A DNA stretch of 6,644 nt from Sphingomonadaceae bacterium (GTDB lineage Bacteria; Pseudomonadota; Alphaproteobacteria; Sphingomonadales; Sphingomonadaceae), in the NCBI GenBank assembly GCA_019245455.1, contig JAFARM010000297.1:1-6644 (forward strand), read 5' to 3'. Under the pieces are notes generated by a model. It saw only the letters and a program-made list of their open reading frames with translations, did not search any database and was not told the origin of the DNA. Positions 5,133 through 6,644 of the stretch are shown piece by piece; the first letter of the stretch is position 1, and every line of letters starts with the position of its first letter. A program made the translations under genes and the position numbers.

Positions 5133-6644
5133 ATGACCGACCGTGTCGAACTGCCCGGAAGCCACCGCGACGCGCCCGCCGCCCCTTGCGCCGGACCGGT
5201 CGCGCCGGGCGAGCGCATCACGGTCAGCGTCTACCTGAAGGGCGACGGCGGCGATCCGCTGCTCGACCTGCCGCCGCGGGCAGAGCCGGGGGTGCCGGTG
5301 GCGACCCGCCAGGCGCTCGCGGCCGAGCGCCACGCCGCCGCGCACGCCGTCCACGCGCTCACCCGCTACGCCACCGCGCACGGGCTGACCGTCGCCGGTC
5401 ACGACGCGGCGCGGCGGGTGGTGACGCTGTCCGGGACGGCTGCAGCGCTGTCAGCGGCGTTCGGTGCCTCGCTGGCGCAGTACGACGGGCCGCAGGGGCC
5501 GTTCCGCGCGCGCACCGGAGCGCTCACCCTGCCGAGCGGGCTCGCGGGCTCGGTCGCGGCGGTACTGGGCCTCGACCAGCGGCCGGTGGCGACGCCCAAG
5601 CTGCAGTTCGCACCGCGCGCGACGAGCGGGTTCCGCCCGAACACCGTCGGCGCGATCTACGGCTTTCCCGCCGGCGCGGCGGCGGGCGCGGGGCAGACGA
5701 TCGGCATCATCGAACTGGGCGGCGGCTTCCGCGCCAGCGACACGGCGGCGGCGTTCGCGGCGATGGGCCTTGCGGCACCCGAGGTCGTCGCGGTCGGGGT
5801 GTCGGGCGGCACCAACGATCCGACGAGCGATCCCAACGCCAATGGCGAGGTCGCGCTCGACATCCAGGTCGCCGGCGGGGTCGCCCCGGGCGCGCGGATC
5901 GCCGTCTATTTCGCGCCCAACACGACGCAGGGGTTCGTCGATGCGATCAGCACCGCGGTCCACGACAAGACCAACGCGCCGAGCGTGATCTCGATCAGCT
6001 GGGGGTCGGCCGAGGTCAGCTGGACGGCGCAGGCGCTCACCGCGATGCAGGCGGCGCTGAAGGACGCGGCGACGCTCGGCGTGACGGTGTTCGCGGCATC
6101 TGGCGACAACCTCGCCAGCGACGGGGTGGACGACGGCGCGGCGCACGTCGATTTTCCCGCCTCGAGCCCCTACGTCGTCGGCTGCGGCGGCACGCGGCTG
6201 ACCGCAAGCGGCACGGCGCGGCAGGGTGAAGTGGTCTGGAACGCGGGCAGTGGCGGCACCGGCGGCGGGGTCAGCGCCAAATTCGCCCGTCCCGCCTTCC
6301 AGGCGCAAGCCAACGTTCCGTCCGGTCCGGCGGGTGGCGGCCGCGGCGTGCCCGACGTCGCCGGCGACGCCGACCCGGCGAGCGGCTATCTGATCGTCGT
6401 CGACGGGCAGACGCAGCAGATCGGCGGCACCAGCGCCGTCGCGCCCCTGTGGGCCGGGCTGACCGCGGCGATCAACAGCGCGGCCGGCAAGCCGGTCGGC
6501 TTCGCCCTGCCCGTGCTGTACGGCAATGCGCAGCGCTTCAACGACATCACGGAGGGCGACAACAAGGTCGGCAGCGTCGGCTTCGCCGCCGGCCCCGGCT
6601 GGGACGCGTGTACCGGACTCGGCACGCCGATCGGCGCGGCGTTG
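5133..6644 (+). CDS. S53-family serine-carboxyl peptidase (sedolisin, kumamolisin-like) precursor, 3' end cut by the window
   Basis: The frame is open for 504 codons and leaves the window just short of its expected end. Sedolisins are acid-acting endopeptidases made as proenzymes that remove their own prodomain. Residues about 27-155 match the prodomain (ITVSVYLKG, then VVTLSGTAAALSAAFGASLA, ending near AVLGLDQRPVA), and the mature part starts around 160. The catalytic set is complete: Glu239 and Asp243 in NGEVALDIQVAG, Asp325 in AASGDN, and Ser434 in GGTSAVAPLWAGL. Spacings Glu-Asp 4 and Glu-Asp325 86 equal those of kumamolisin; Trp290 in SISWG and Glu194 in IIELGGG also match. The C-terminal calcium site starts at Asp471-Ile472 (NDITEGDN), followed by GPGWDACTGLGTPIG. 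No N-terminal signal peptide or membrane helix is visible, as in kumamolisin itself, so the export route is unclear. The gene lies 48 bases after ctpA. Only the last few to about 30 residues should be missing. Confidence 0.95.
   Translation, partial: MTDRVELPGSHRDAPAAPCAGPVAPGERITVSVYLKGDGGDPLLDLPPRAEPGVPVATRQALAAERHAAAHAVHALTRYATAHGLTVAGHDAARRVVTLSGTAAALSAAFGASLAQYDGPQGPFRARTGALTLPSGLAGSVAAVLGLDQRPVATPKLQFAPRATSGFRPNTVGAIYGFPAGAAAGAGQTIGIIELGGGFRASDTAAAFAAMGLAAPEVVAVGVSGGTNDPTSDPNANGEVALDIQVAGGVAPGARIAVYFAPNTTQGFVDAISTAVHDKTNAPSVISISWGSAEVSWTAQALTAMQAALKDAATLGVTVFAASGDNLASDGVDDGAAHVDFPASSPYVVGCGGTRLTASGTARQGEVVWNAGSGGTGGGVSAKFARPAFQAQANVPSGPAGGGRGVPDVAGDADPASGYLIVVDGQTQQIGGTSAVAPLWAGLTAAINSAAGKPVGFALPVLYGNAQRFNDITEGDNKVGSVGFAAGPGWDACTGLGTPIGAAL

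Noticed and set aside
3540..5402. Very long minus-strand open frame (620 codons) opposite ctpA and parts of rlmH and the S53 gene
   Set aside because: It spans three well-supported plus-strand genes; the product is low-complexity and Arg/Gly/Val-rich, as expected from the mirror of GC-biased codons.
5186..6229. Plus-strand 347-codon frame overlapping the S53 gene
   Set aside because: It is an out-of-frame shadow; the product is almost all Arg, Gly and Ala, whereas the frame from 5133 has every sedolisin motif.
5451..6308. Minus-strand 285-codon frame opposite the S53 gene
   Set aside because: Same reasoning: Arg/Ala/Asp-rich mirror sequence without recognisable domains or a ribosome-binding site.
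1..6644. CRISPR arrays, tRNA or rRNA genes, insertion sequences, attachment sites
   Set aside because: No regularly spaced repeats, no cloverleaf-like sequence, no transposase frame and no paired terminal inverted repeats were seen on either strand.

Overview
This window looks like a chromosomal segment from a high-GC alphaproteobacterium, most likely a sphingomonad. The reasons are the gene order proB-proA-nadD-rsfS-rlmH-ctpA, the GC-rich codon use (strong preference for C or G in third positions) and the style of the RsfS, RlmH and CtpA proteins. All recognisable genes are on the plus strand. The genus call is inference from gene order and protein resemblance, not from a database search.

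Layout: positions 1-176 hold the last 57 codons of proB (glutamate 5-kinase, C-terminal PUA region). proA (glutamate-5-semialdehyde dehydrogenase) follows at 191-1462. A small type II toxin-antitoxin-like pair sits at 1465-1698 (antitoxin) and 1695-1970 (ParE/RelE-family toxin). nadD (nicotinate-nucleotide adenylyltransferase, 1967-2587) and rsfS (ribosomal silencing factor, 2578-3093) come next. A 190-base spacer (3094-3283) carries a tandem 9-bp repeat. rlmH (23S rRNA pseudouridine-1915 methyltransferase) is at 3284-3709, ctpA (secreted S41 C-terminal processing peptidase with a PDZ domain) at 3759-5084, and a nearly complete S53 sedolisin/kumamolisin-type propeptidase runs from 5133 off the end of the window.

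From proB to rsfS every junction is an overlap or a 2-base gap (the proA start is either overlapping or 14 bases downstream), so this part reads as one co-transcribed, largely translationally coupled unit. It joins proline synthesis, NAD synthesis and ribosome maintenance. The toxin-antitoxin pair is wired into it: its toxin shares an ATGA with nadD and its antitoxin starts 2 bases after proA. The pair is lower in GC (about 63% over 1741-1920 by hand count) than the adjacent nadD (about 78% over 1981-2160), which suggests it was inserted later.

Downstream, rlmH and ctpA are adjacent with only 49 bases between them; the EnvC/M23 peptidase gene that commonly lies between them in alphaproteobacteria is absent. 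The S53 peptidase has its own strong Shine-Dalgarno sequence and possibly its own promoter.

Most of the window is well-known housekeeping genes. I see no convincing evidence for an undescribed multi-gene system. The most unusual points are the embedded toxin-antitoxin pair, the antitoxin's unfamiliar N-terminus, the missing envC position and the repeat-bearing spacer.
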